Shown: positions 24,903 to 33,325 of the stretch, piece after piece | Layout: each line of letters opens with the position of its first letter | Numbering within the stretch: the stretch's first letter is position 1 | Assembly: GCF_010671925.1 (NCBI RefSeq) | Contig: NZ_JAAHIH010000007.1 | Span: 310,001-374,000 of the forward strand | DNA from: Moorena sp. SIOASIH | Lineage (GTDB): Bacteria; Cyanobacteriota; Cyanobacteriia; Cyanobacteriales; Coleofasciculaceae | Direction: 5' to 3' | DNA length: 64,000 nt | The notes under the pieces: model-generated | What the model was told of the DNA's origin: nothing | What the model saw: the letters and a program-made list of their open reading frames with translations, nothing else | The model's database searches: none | Made by a program: the position numbers and the translations under genes

Positions 24903-25160
24903 CTAAGAGACAGATTTAAGGTATTGATGAGCTCTAGCTTTCGCCAATCTAATCAGATGTTCGACCACTAAAAACTGTTCAAGTTCATTTTTTTCGGATG
25001 GGGATAAATCTCCTAATTTTGCGCGTTCCACTAAATCTTCTATCTGTTCTTTTGTAGCTTCCGAAAATTGAAACTTAGTTACACTTTCTGGGCTAGTTCC
25101 TTGAGCAACCAAATCAATAAATTCATCGTAGATTTTCTGAGTTGTTACTAAAGTCGTCAT
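24903..25160 (-). CDS. Small helical protein, possibly antitoxin-like
   Basis: An 85-residue, mostly helical acidic protein (IYDEFIDLVAQGTSPESVTK, then FQFSEATKEQIEDLVERAKL and LSPSEKNELEQFLVVEHLIR). Short proteins of this pattern occur widely in cyanobacteria, often beside toxin genes. I start it at the ATG at 25160 (TMTTLVTTQ), because the 11 residues before are less conserved in character. It lies between the two HicB-like copies on the same strand. Confidence 0.6.
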   Translation of the reverse strand: MTTLVTTQKIYDEFIDLVAQGTSPESVTKFQFSEATKEQIEDLVERAKLGDLSPSEKNELEQFLVVEHLIRLAKARAHQYLKSVS

Positions 25161-25203
25161 GGTCACATTCCCAGCAACGATAACAATGGGCAACTATATT
25201 ATA

Positions 25204-25579
25204 GACAATCAGGGGATAGAATTGGTAAAATCAATATCTATTAATCGATTTGTTGCCGATAGGCAGCAATTTCAGCCTGTAGATCGTCAAAGGTCGGGTC
25301 ATCCTTAAAGCATCCAAATTTATCGAGCCAAGGATTTCCTGTTTTCCCTAGTAGGGGAATGTCAACTTCAACAACTTCAACCTGATTAGTTAGATAGTCA
25401 AGTAGTTGAGCTTTAAGCTGATTGATAGCAGCATCACGGCTATTTTCTACAACCATGACTTCGGGCCATTCTTTGGCACGAGCAATATATTTATCGTTTT
25501 CTCTACTGAGGATAACTTCATAAATCATGACTCCATCTCCTGCTCATATTAAGTCGCTATTTCAATTTTAGCTGAGGGG
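25204..25579. repeat. Segmental duplication (second copy of 23937-24320)
   Basis: The words GACAATCAGGGGATAGAATT and AAAATCAATATCTATT downstream of the gene, the whole HicB-like gene, and AAATCATGACTCCATCTCC through TAGTCGCTATTTCAATTTTA upstream all recur with few changes. The duplication is about 380 bp, larger than the gene. Confidence 0.88.
25241..25528 (-). CDS. HicB-like antitoxin-family protein (copy 2)
   Basis: A 95-residue near-identical copy of the protein at 23963-24268, sharing the N-terminal HicB-like strand-helix core and the tail with NPWLDKFGCFKDDPTFDDLQ. Substitutions are conservative (I/V, K/R, A/G, E/D), so both copies look under selection or very recently separated. It ends six residues earlier. 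No toxin partner is adjacent. Confidence 0.7.
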   Translation of the reverse strand: MIYEVILSRENDKYIARAKEWPEVMVVENSRDAAINQLKAQLLDYLTNQVEVVEVDIPLLGKTGNPWLDKFGCFKDDPTFDDLQAEIAAYRQQID

Positions 25580-25790
25580 CTGACAACAAGGCTATTAGGG
25601 ATTATTAATGGCAGTCAGTTATTGCAAATAAGGGAGAATTGAAGATGTATATAGCGTTTCTAGGACTCATGAGGTACACAGAATTATTTGACTATTGGCT
25701 CTTGCCTCTTCTGTCTTACCTGCTCCCTGCTCCCTGCTCCCTGCTCCCTGCTCCCTATTTCAACAGTTAATTTTACTTTTGTCCGACTAA
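25580..25790. repeat. Left end and cargo of a composite element
   Basis: TATAGCGTTTCTAGGACTC plus ATGAGGTACAC at 25650-25676 is a composite-element left end, followed by TTGCCTC and (CTGCTCC)n cargo to 25758. No right end was found before the pseudogene at 25791. Confidence 0.6.
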
Positions 25791-26647
25791 TTACCCTTCA
25801 AAGGATTTTGTAACCATAGTTTGCAAAAAATGCTTTACCTCTTGGGGCGATCGCAAATGGTAAACCTGCTTTGTTGCTTTAGCCGCTTCCACATAAGTTC
25901 GGTATTTGGGCGTTAGCTTTTTATGACCAAAAAGATGGGTTTCAAGCCCCTTCCTTCGTTGGCCTTTGGCCACGCTACGCGAACGACGGCTTTCAAGTAA
26001 TGTGCTAGAATATGCATAGTGGCCTAACACAGACAGGAAAAGTCGGTACTGTCATAATTTCACGAGCGTTTTGCGATGTTAGCACTTGAGGCGCGAAAAA
26101 CCTCATTAAAAACGTATGGATCCTAACAGATACCGAAAACCAGTAAAGCAAACTTTGAAAACAAAAGTACCGTGGGGCACACGGAAACTGAGGAAACTCA
26201 ACGCTTAGGGAGACAAGCCCACTGGGGTTAGTTAAATTAGGCTAGATGTTTGGTTCTTCTGGACGGGCATTTGGCTTAAGTATTGCCTTTCAGGATAACT
26301 AATTTTAAGGCATGTCGTAGAACTAAGAATCCCCGTTCTTACAGGACGGGGAGTGTCAACCACCAGTAATGTCGCAGCACAGCCATATCCAGATAGACCA
26401 GGGTATCGGCTACATCTAGCCGTTGCCACACCGTATCGAGTGAGCCAAATCCATCAACGATCCATTGCTCCTGTTGCAAAAGGTGATCATGGGCGGCTTT
26501 AAACTCCGCATGGGGCACCTGATCACCGCTCGGTCTATATTGCATGAGATCCAGGTTTACCAAGGGTAATCCAGTTATTTCCGCTAAACGTTTGCTGAGG
26601 GTCGATTTGCCAGCGCCAGCATTGCCAAATACTGCAACTCTATTCAT
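25791..26647 (-). pseudogene. P-loop adenylate-kinase-like (FlaR-type) gene broken by an insertion
   Basis: The N-terminal half (26360-26647) reads MNRVAVFGNAGAGKSTLSKR, with Walker A GNAGAGKS, then WIVDGFGSLDTVWQRLDVAD, TLVYLDMAVLRHYWWLT. The C-terminal half (25791-25926) reads GHKKLTPKYRTYVEAAKATK, then QVYHLRSPQEVKHFLQ. Together these match the start and end of small P-loop kinases annotated as DNA topology modulation/FlaR-like proteins. Between them is a 433-bp IS200/IS605-type element. About 30 residues expected in the middle (after HYWWLT) are absent, so the break involved a deletion as well. Apparent stand-alone frames at 25791-26030 and 26339-26824 are artefacts of this event. Confidence 0.82.
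25927..26359 (+). mobile_element. Non-autonomous IS200/IS605-type element (copy A)
   Basis: The left end (CCAAAAAGATGGGTTTCAAG, then CCCCTTCC ... GACGGC) matches the left end of copy B at 37414. The right end is a hairpin, ATCCCCGTTCTTACAGGACG then GGGAGTGTCAA, matching copy B at 36962. The interior shares AAAGTACCGTGGGGCACACGG with B, near the right end where the omega-RNA scaffold of tnpB-bearing elements lies. No tnpA or tnpB gene is present. A degraded stretch at 26050-26130 (DVST-stop-GAKNLIKN) may be the last trace of tnpB, with low certainty. The left hairpin loop carries an extra GCGTAGCGTGGCC palindrome. Confidence 0.72.
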
Positions 26648-26840
26648 AGTTAGGGAACAGGGAGTAGGGAGTAGGGAGTAGGGAGTAGGGAGTAGGGAGT
26701 AGGGAGTAGGGAACAGGGAGTAGGGAGTAGGGAACAGGGAACAGGGAACAGGGAAGAGATAAGAGGGAACAGGGAAGTCGGAAGTCGGAAGTGGATAAAC
26801 AATGTGTACCTGATAGTTATGCAAACCGCCGTAGTACTGA
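26648..26840. repeat. (GGGAGTA)n/(GGGAACA)n array with composite-element right end
   Basis: An array at 26652-26770 directly abuts the start codon of the broken kinase gene, then TGTGTACCTGATAGTTATG and AACCGCCGTAGTA at 26802-26836 form a composite-element right end. The kinase gene's ribosome-binding site would have to lie within the array. Confidence 0.75.
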
Positions 26841-26858
26841 AATAGTCAAAGATTATCA

Positions 26859-29800
26859 CTACTCCCGATTCCCGATTCCCGATTCCCTACTCCCTACTCC
26901 CTTTAACTGTTGCTCCAATTCTATCACTTTTCCCTGAATATCTAGGCTCCGGTATAGTTCTAAACTTTCAGTAAAAAATTGGTAAGCCCTTGCTTTAGCA
27001 TTGGGTTGATTACCCTCAACACGACGCAAGTAAATTTCCCCTAAGAGCTGGCGAGCAGAGGCTTCTAGTTTCCGACGGTTGTAGTCTAGGAAAACCTGTA
27101 GGGATTCCAGAGCTAACGCTTCCGCTCGGTCAAGGTTTTCTAAGACATTTACCTCTAGGTAAGCCCGGGAGATATCTAGAATTTCTTCAGCCCTATCGAC
27201 AATTTGTCCAAGGTCTGAAAGTAACCTTAAGCCCATGGTATAGTTGGTTTCAAATTGCTCAATCTGTTCCGGTAGAGTAGGATGGTTGGAGGGTAATCGG
27301 TGCAAGCGTTCTGAATAGAGTAAGCCAAGAGCGGTATAGTTGTAGGCTAGGTTGGCTTTGTAGTCGTTGGCTTGACTAATTTCGATGGCTTGACGAATAC
27401 TTTGCTCCCCTTGGCTGAGTAAGTGCAGGGCTTGGGTTGTGTCTGGAGTATTTCTGGCTAGGAGGCGTTGGCTGTTACCAATTTTTCGATACCGATTCGC
27501 AATCTTTTCATTTTGACCCAGTTGTTGATTGAGATTTAGGCTTTGCTGGTAATGGTCAATGGCTTTGGTGTAATCACCTAATTCTCGATAACAATCACCT
27601 AGCCAACACCACGAATCGGCGACATCTGTTTGTAAATCCAACTGGTGATAAAGGTCACGGCTTTGTTGGTGGTATCGAATCGCTTGGTCATACTTACTCC
27701 AATCCTGATATATTCTACCAAGTTGATAGTAGGCATCAGCAATATTTGGTTGGTCATCCAGCTGCTGACGGATGGCTAAGTCTTTCAGTTCACAATCGAC
27801 AGCTTGCTGATATTTGCCCCAGTCTCGATAACAATTAGCTAGCCAATACCACTGATTGGCTATATCTTGCTGTTTATCTAACTGCTGATAAAGATCACGG
27901 CTTTGTTCGTAGTATTGAATCGCTTGATCATACTGACTCCAATCTTTATAAATTCTACCAAGTTGATAGTAGGCATCAGCAATATTTGGTTGGTCATCCA
28001 GCTGCTGACGGATGGCTAAGTCTTTGAGTTCGCAATCGACCGCTTGCTGATATTTACTGGATAGTCGATAACAATCAGCTAGCCAATACCACTGATTGGC
28101 GACATTTTTTTGTAAATCCAACTGGTGATAAAGGTCACGGCTTTGTTGGTGGTATGGGATCGCTTGATCATACTTACCCCAATCTTGATATATTCTACCG
28201 AGTTGATAGTAAGCTAATGCTATATCTGATTGCTCATCAAGCTGCTCACGGATGGCTAAGTCTTTGAGCTGACAATCAACAGCTTGCTGATATTTGCCCC
28301 AATCTCTATAACAAACAACTAGATTATACCACTGATTGGCTACATTCTTTTGTTTATCCAACTGGTGATAAAGGTCACGGCTTTGTTCGTGATATGCGAT
28401 CGCTTGGTCATACTTACCCCAACCTTGATAAATGTAACCTAGCCTAGAGTAGGCACTTGCTACACCTGGTTGGTCATCAAGCTGGTCACGGATGGCTAAG
28501 GTTTTGAGTTGACAATCAACAGCTTGCTGATATTTGCCCCAATCTCTATAACAATCAGCCAGCCAGGACCACAAACTGGTTACATTATTCTGTTTATCTA
28601 ATTGCTGATTGAGGTCAAGGCTTTGTTGGTGGTATGCGATCGCATCTTCATACTTACCCCAATCTTGATATATTCTACCGAGTTGATAGTAAGCTAATGC
28701 TATATCTGATTGCTCATCAAGCTGCTCACGGATGGCTAAGTCTTTGAGCTGACAATCAACAGCTTGCTGATATTTGCCCCAATCTCTATAACAAACAACT
28801 AGATTATACCACTGATTGGCTACATTCTTTTGTTTATCCAACTGGTGATAAAGGTCACGGCTTTGTTCGTGATATGCGATCGCTTGGTCATACTTACCCC
28901 AACCTTGATAAATGTAACCTAGCCTAGAGTAGGCACTTGCTACACCTGGTTGGTCATCAAGCTGGTCACGGATGGCTAAGGTTTTGAGTTGACAATCAAC
29001 AGCTAGCTGATATTTGCCCGATTCTCGATAACAATCAGCTAGCCAATACCACAAACTGGCGACATTCTTTTGTTTATCTAACTGGTGATAAAGCTCACGG
29101 CTTTGTTGGTAGTATCGAATCGCTTGATCATACTTACCCCAATCTTGATAAATGTAGCCTAGCTCAAAGTAGGCATTTGCTATATCTGATTGGCGATCAA
29201 GCTGCTGAGAGATCGCTAAGCTTTTGAGTTGACAATCGACCGCTTGCTGATATCTGCCCCAGTCTCGATAACAAGCAGCTAGCCAATACCACTGAATGGC
29301 TACATCCTTTTGTTTATCCAACTGGTGACAAAAGTCACGGCTTTGTTGGTAGTATGGTATCGCTTCATCGTACTTACCCCAAACTTGATAGATTCTACCT
29401 AGGTTCCAGTAGGCATGTGCTATATATGATTGGTGATCAAGCTGCTGAGAGATCGCTAAGTATTTGAGTTGACAATCGACCGCTTGCTGATAGTTGCCCA
29501 ATTCTCGATAACAATCAGCTAGCCAGGACCACAAATTGGCTAGATTCTTTTGGTTAGCCAACTGCTGATTGATTTCAACGCTTTCTTGGTAGAATGCGAT
29601 CGCTTTATCATAGTCCTCCTTTTTCCGGTAACAGGTAGCTATTGCCCAAGCAATATAACCCTTGATCGGACTATATTGCTCTTGATTAATCTTTTCTAAC
29701 ATCCCAATAGCCTGATCATATTTATCTGGGCGGATATAAGACAGTGCTGTCACAAATTCTATGGCTTGTTGACTTGCCTGATCCAGAATCGGATGTTGTC

Positions 29801-32435
29801 TGGTTGCTTCCAGAGCTGGGGTCATCTCTTCCCCTAGATCTGTCACCAAATCGATCAGATTATTGAATAGCTTAGGCTCTGCCTGGTTAACTAGCTGTTT
29901 AACAAATTCATTTACACAACTAACTAAGGTTTCTCCAGCTTGACCACAAGCTATGTATAAACTTGCTAACTGAGTTTTTACCCATTGCTCTTCACTTAGC
30001 TTTATAGTATTAGCGACTTCCTGGAGAAACTTAATCACTTCATCCTTTTGATTAAACCTTTCAATCTCCCGTAGCCTGGTCAACAATTCCTTAATCGTTT
30101 CATATTCAAAGTCTTCATCTAACCCCAAGTAAGTCGAGACCAACTGCTGAATCACCCTAGCTCGAATCTTGCTGTTGACATCAACATCCGCCAAAACTTG
30201 ACCAGCAAACAGTAAATCCTGCAATACCGATGGTGACTCCTGATATGAAACTGTTGAATCTTCCCCTAATACTGGCCACACTAAAACCACATCCTTTGAT
30301 GAGGTTTTTATAAGCTTAATTTCCCCATAGTCAATCCTAGGCTGATAGTCGTCTAAGGGTTTAAACAACTTTGGAACTAACTTATTAATCCGTCTGGGAT
30401 TCTGACTCCCCAAATACCCTAAGGCTAACAAAATTGGTTCATGCCAACGGGCTTCATATCGATGGGAATTAATAATATCGAGAATCTCACTAACATCATT
30501 ATCAGCAATATACCGAGCGGCAAAATACTCCTCAAAGGTCAGATGCATAAACCCATAACTACCAGGGGCACGTTCCACAAACAAACCGGTTGTTTCCCTG
30601 ACCCTCAGCAAAAAATCATTGATTTGCCACTGCACGCTCTGGGAATCTGGGTCTTCATCATTCAACTCCCCATGGATTTCGGCTAGTTTTTCCCTAACCT
30701 CTGGTTCACTGACTAATCCCGAGGGTTTGTGTTCATGCATCCAGTCAGCCAAGGGAGCCAACAGTGCCATCACCTGACTTTCTTTGAGCACTACGGTCTC
30801 AACACCAGGCAATTTTTTGCTCAATTGCCAATCTTCGGTCAAGGTCTGGACGGCTAATTCATAGAGTTTTACCCGTTGATTGGGCAAGCGAGAGCCATTG
30901 CGGTGAATTAATGCCAAAATCGTTAACAATAAGGGATTGCCAGTCATACGCTTGACTCCCTCACTGGCTGCGATCGCTTCCTTAAGTTCCCCACTTTGAT
31001 GATCGGCTTCCTGCTGCCAATAGTGCTGACTGGCATCCGGCCTTTGAGCTTTCTCTACCGCTAGACACCATCGGTCCAGAAACCGCTCCACCTGTTCCGG
31101 TTCCATCTCAGTAATGGTGAAATGGGAAAACCGTTGGCTTAATTTAACCTCCCGATAGCCAGCAATCCGGCTAGTAATCACAAACTTGTTATTGGGGAAA
31201 TCATTAACAAACCCTTCAATTTTGTCAACTATCTGCTGGCGTACTTGCTGATTAAACACTTCATCCAAGCCATCCAACAGCACCAGACACATACCACTAT
31301 AAAGTTTGTGACACAAATGCTCAAAAATGGTTGTATCAGTGTCTTGCTCAGTCTGATTTGTAAATTCAGTTTGCCACTGCTCAGAGAATTCCCTAAGAAA
31401 CTGTTGCAAGCTCAAGTCGGATTGGGTTGCCAACCGTTCCGCATAGTCAGCAATCCGAAAGAAAACTGGTAAGCGAGTTTGCCCCAAATTCTCCTTAGCC
31501 TCCCCTGCCAATACCGTTTCCTGGTTATCCCGTTGAGCGGTGGCAAAATGGAGCGCTAGATATTTCAGAAGGGTAGTTTTGCCAGCACCAGGGTCTCCCA
31601 AAATCACGCTATACTGACTATCCTGTATGGCTTTGGCTAAATCAACCTTTTCCGGAATAGTTTTAGTACTGCTAGAACTATCGATATCCTGAGTTATCCT
31701 TTCAAACTGATCTACCCGAATCGAAGGGCTAGATAAATTAGCTTTAGATAAATGCCTAGCATCGGAGGTATCAACCACCAGCTTCTGACGTTCAGCCTTG
31801 AGGGAAATATAGACCTGATCGAGGAAAATATCCACTTGGCGCTGCACCTGCATCACGCCACTAAACTTAAGATAAGAATTCTGGGCAATTAACCACTCCA
31901 GATAGGGATAAAATAACCGTGCCAGGGGGGGATGGGTTTCAAATTCCACAATCTGCTCCCGCCAATCCCAGAAATCCGGAGCCCGGAGGCGAAACTCATC
32001 CAAAAATTGGGGTTTATTGAGCCAAAACATCAATACCATGTCTCGCTCAAACAGGGATTCTCTACCGACATTCAGTCGTTTTAGTTCATTGATGCGACGA
32101 GGTATCTCCAACTGCTCAATCCCGAAGGCCATGATCAGAGGACGACTGGGAGCAGGAGTGTTGACAGAGGTCTCTTGATCGAGGGGATTAAGACGGTAGA
32201 GAAAATTAATTAAAGACTCGTCACTATAGAAACAGTTGCGAACCTGAAACCCTTGGTCACTCAAGGCTTCTTGACTAACAAAAGAGTTCAACTGCTCCAC
32301 CACCGGATGGTTGGGACCACTTTCGGGAGCAATAGCAAAAATAATGGTGGTGCCACTGGATAGTTCTAGAGTGGTGACTAAGCTATCCAGCTCATCATAG
32401 TCAGCAGGCGTCAATGGGTCAGGGGCTGTTTCCAT
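26859..32435 (-). CDS. Giant NACHT-TPR STAND protein
   Basis: A 1858-residue protein. Residues 1-200 form an N-terminal domain with TTIIFAIAPESGPNHPVVEQ and a motif MVLMFWLNKPQFLDEFRLRA, then PDFWDWREQIVEFE; this domain I associate with cyanobacterial TPR proteins partnered by a P-loop ATPase. NACHT follows: Walker A VILGDPGAGKTTLLKYL (277-293), Walker B CLVLLDGLDEVFN, sensor KFVITSRIAGYR. A helical region runs to ~900, then about twenty TPRs of 40 residues (pattern ANQWYWLADCYRDWGKYQQA, then VDCQLKDLAIRQQLD) to ~1700, and a helical C-terminal domain. The tail VGSRESGIGNRE is encoded by a tandem repeat. NACHT proteins sense foreign or danger ligands; the repeats probably do the sensing. Upstream on the same strand are a Uma2 nuclease and a P-loop ATPase. 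Confidence 0.92.
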   Translation of the reverse strand: METAPDPLTPADYDELDSLVTTLELSSGTTIIFAIAPESGPNHPVVEQLNSFVSQEALSDQGFQVRNCFYSDESLINFLYRLNPLDQETSVNTPAPSRPLIMAFGIEQLEIPRRINELKRLNVGRESLFERDMVLMFWLNKPQFLDEFRLRAPDFWDWREQIVEFETHPPLARLFYPYLEWLIAQNSYLKFSGVMQVQRQVDIFLDQVYISLKAERQKLVVDTSDARHLSKANLSSPSIRVDQFERITQDIDSSSSTKTIPEKVDLAKAIQDSQYSVILGDPGAGKTTLLKYLALHFATAQRDNQETVLAGEAKENLGQTRLPVFFRIADYAERLATQSDLSLQQFLREFSEQWQTEFTNQTEQDTDTTIFEHLCHKLYSGMCLVLLDGLDEVFNQQVRQQIVDKIEGFVNDFPNNKFVITSRIAGYREVKLSQRFSHFTITEMEPEQVERFLDRWCLAVEKAQRPDASQHYWQQEADHQSGELKEAIAASEGVKRMTGNPLLLTILALIHRNGSRLPNQRVKLYELAVQTLTEDWQLSKKLPGVETVVLKESQVMALLAPLADWMHEHKPSGLVSEPEVREKLAEIHGELNDEDPDSQSVQWQINDFLLRVRETTGLFVERAPGSYGFMHLTFEEYFAARYIADNDVSEILDIINSHRYEARWHEPILLALGYLGSQNPRRINKLVPKLFKPLDDYQPRIDYGEIKLIKTSSKDVVLVWPVLGEDSTVSYQESPSVLQDLLFAGQVLADVDVNSKIRARVIQQLVSTYLGLDEDFEYETIKELLTRLREIERFNQKDEVIKFLQEVANTIKLSEEQWVKTQLASLYIACGQAGETLVSCVNEFVKQLVNQAEPKLFNNLIDLVTDLGEEMTPALEATRQHPILDQASQQAIEFVTALSYIRPDKYDQAIGMLEKINQEQYSPIKGYIAWAIATCYRKKEDYDKAIAFYQESVEINQQLANQKNLANLWSWLADCYRELGNYQQAVDCQLKYLAISQQLDHQSYIAHAYWNLGRIYQVWGKYDEAIPYYQQSRDFCHQLDKQKDVAIQWYWLAACYRDWGRYQQAVDCQLKSLAISQQLDRQSDIANAYFELGYIYQDWGKYDQAIRYYQQSRELYHQLDKQKNVASLWYWLADCYRESGKYQLAVDCQLKTLAIRDQLDDQPGVASAYSRLGYIYQGWGKYDQAIAYHEQSRDLYHQLDKQKNVANQWYNLVVCYRDWGKYQQAVDCQLKDLAIREQLDEQSDIALAYYQLGRIYQDWGKYEDAIAYHQQSLDLNQQLDKQNNVTSLWSWLADCYRDWGKYQQAVDCQLKTLAIRDQLDDQPGVASAYSRLGYIYQGWGKYDQAIAYHEQSRDLYHQLDKQKNVANQWYNLVVCYRDWGKYQQAVDCQLKDLAIREQLDEQSDIALAYYQLGRIYQDWGKYDQAIPYHQQSRDLYHQLDLQKNVANQWYWLADCYRLSSKYQQAVDCELKDLAIRQQLDDQPNIADAYYQLGRIYKDWSQYDQAIQYYEQSRDLYQQLDKQQDIANQWYWLANCYRDWGKYQQAVDCELKDLAIRQQLDDQPNIADAYYQLGRIYQDWSKYDQAIRYHQQSRDLYHQLDLQTDVADSWCWLGDCYRELGDYTKAIDHYQQSLNLNQQLGQNEKIANRYRKIGNSQRLLARNTPDTTQALHLLSQGEQSIRQAIEISQANDYKANLAYNYTALGLLYSERLHRLPSNHPTLPEQIEQFETNYTMGLRLLSDLGQIVDRAEEILDISRAYLEVNVLENLDRAEALALESLQVFLDYNRRKLEASARQLLGEIYLRRVEGNQPNAKARAYQFFTESLELYRSLDIQGKVIELEQQLKGVGSRESGIGNRE
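28163..29003. repeat. 480-bp recent tandem duplication inside the TPR array
   Basis: The sequence from about 28168 to 28523 recurs without visible change 480 bases further on (28648 to 29003), for example CAAGCTGCTCACGGATGGCT at both 28238 and 28718. The unit equals 160 residues, four TPRs. Neighbouring TPR units are clearly more diverged. Confidence 0.9.
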
Positions 32436-32636
32436 AGGTGAGTAGTGAGTGAGAGAGGGAAGATGGGGAGATGGGGAGTGTGGGAGCGAGGATTAGTATT
32501 CACAAAAATCGTTAATTTATTGGATTGATGAGGTTGAGAAGAGTACCTCATAATACATGCAAGAAACGCTATCAATTCTCAATTCTAAATTCTCAATTCT
32601 AAATTCTCAATTCCCTATTACCCATTATCATCGCGA

Positions 32637-33221
32637 CTACTCAGAAATTGCCTTTCTGAAAAACCTCATTGCCTCAACTGTAGACGCCATTACTACAGAC
32701 CTAGTTAACAACTCCATATCTAGGTCTGGTAACACCTCTGAGGTATAAATTCGTTCGTAACCGTCTGCTCTGAGATGATGTAAGGTAAATAGACCATCTT
32801 CCCAGAACCAGACTTCAGGTACACCCAACTCCCGATAGCGATTGAGTTTGGAGAGATTACCACTGGTAAAAACCACTTCGATAGATAAGTCTGGAATTTT
32901 CTTTGGCTTTCCGATACAATAAGACTCATCCGCTTGTGCTGAGGCTACCCCTGGTTTTTCTTGGGTAAAGCTTCCTGTAGGGGTGAACTCAATTCCCTTT
33001 TCTTCAAAGTAGATAGCTAACAGAATCCCGATCAAGCGGCTAAAGGTTTCGTGGTCTTGAGAAACTGCCAAGATTTCTACTTCTCCTCTGTAGTAGAATA
33101 ACCGTATTCCTGGTGAATCGACAAAGCTCTGTTCCAGTAATTTGAATTGTTGCCAATTCATCCCAGAGTGAATCAGCCGTTGGTCTTTTGGTTTTGAGAG
33201 TGTCTGTGTCATTGCTTCCAT
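32637..33221 (-). CDS. Uma2-family (DUF820) PD-(D/E)XK endonuclease-like protein
   Basis: A 194-residue protein of the Uma2 fold. Visible: GMNWQQFKLLEQSFVDSPGI, then RLFYYRGEVEILAVSQDHE (the Gxx(V/L)EI(M/L)xxS/xxH motif), later ADESYCIG...KIPDLSIEVVFTSGN with the Asp and Glu of the PD-(D/E)XK-type site, and RYRELGVPEVWFWEDGLF. Cyanobacteria carry many of these; they are presumed restriction-type nucleases, mostly untested. Two start codons are possible (33221, or the ATG of MTQTLS at 33212). It sits between the P-loop ATPase and the NACHT-TPR gene on the same strand, about 105 and 200 bases from them. Confidence 0.9.
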   Translation of the reverse strand: MEAMTQTLSKPKDQRLIHSGMNWQQFKLLEQSFVDSPGIRLFYYRGEVEILAVSQDHETFSRLIGILLAIYFEEKGIEFTPTGSFTQEKPGVASAQADESYCIGKPKKIPDLSIEVVFTSGNLSKLNRYRELGVPEVWFWEDGLFTLHHLRADGYERIYTSEVLPDLDMELLTRSVVMASTVEAMRFFRKAISE

Positions 33222-33325
33222 TCCCGATTACCAATGCCCTTCCCCCCTTTTTAAGCAGGGCTGCTTTATTCTAACAAAACCCAAAACCTAGACCATCAGC
33301 TGATAGCTGAATGCTTACCTGAAAC

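Noticed and set aside
25791-26030. Stand-alone 79-residue gene
   Set aside because: Only the last ~45 residues are gene-like and match the C-terminus of the kinase begun at 26647; the rest is the element's left end.
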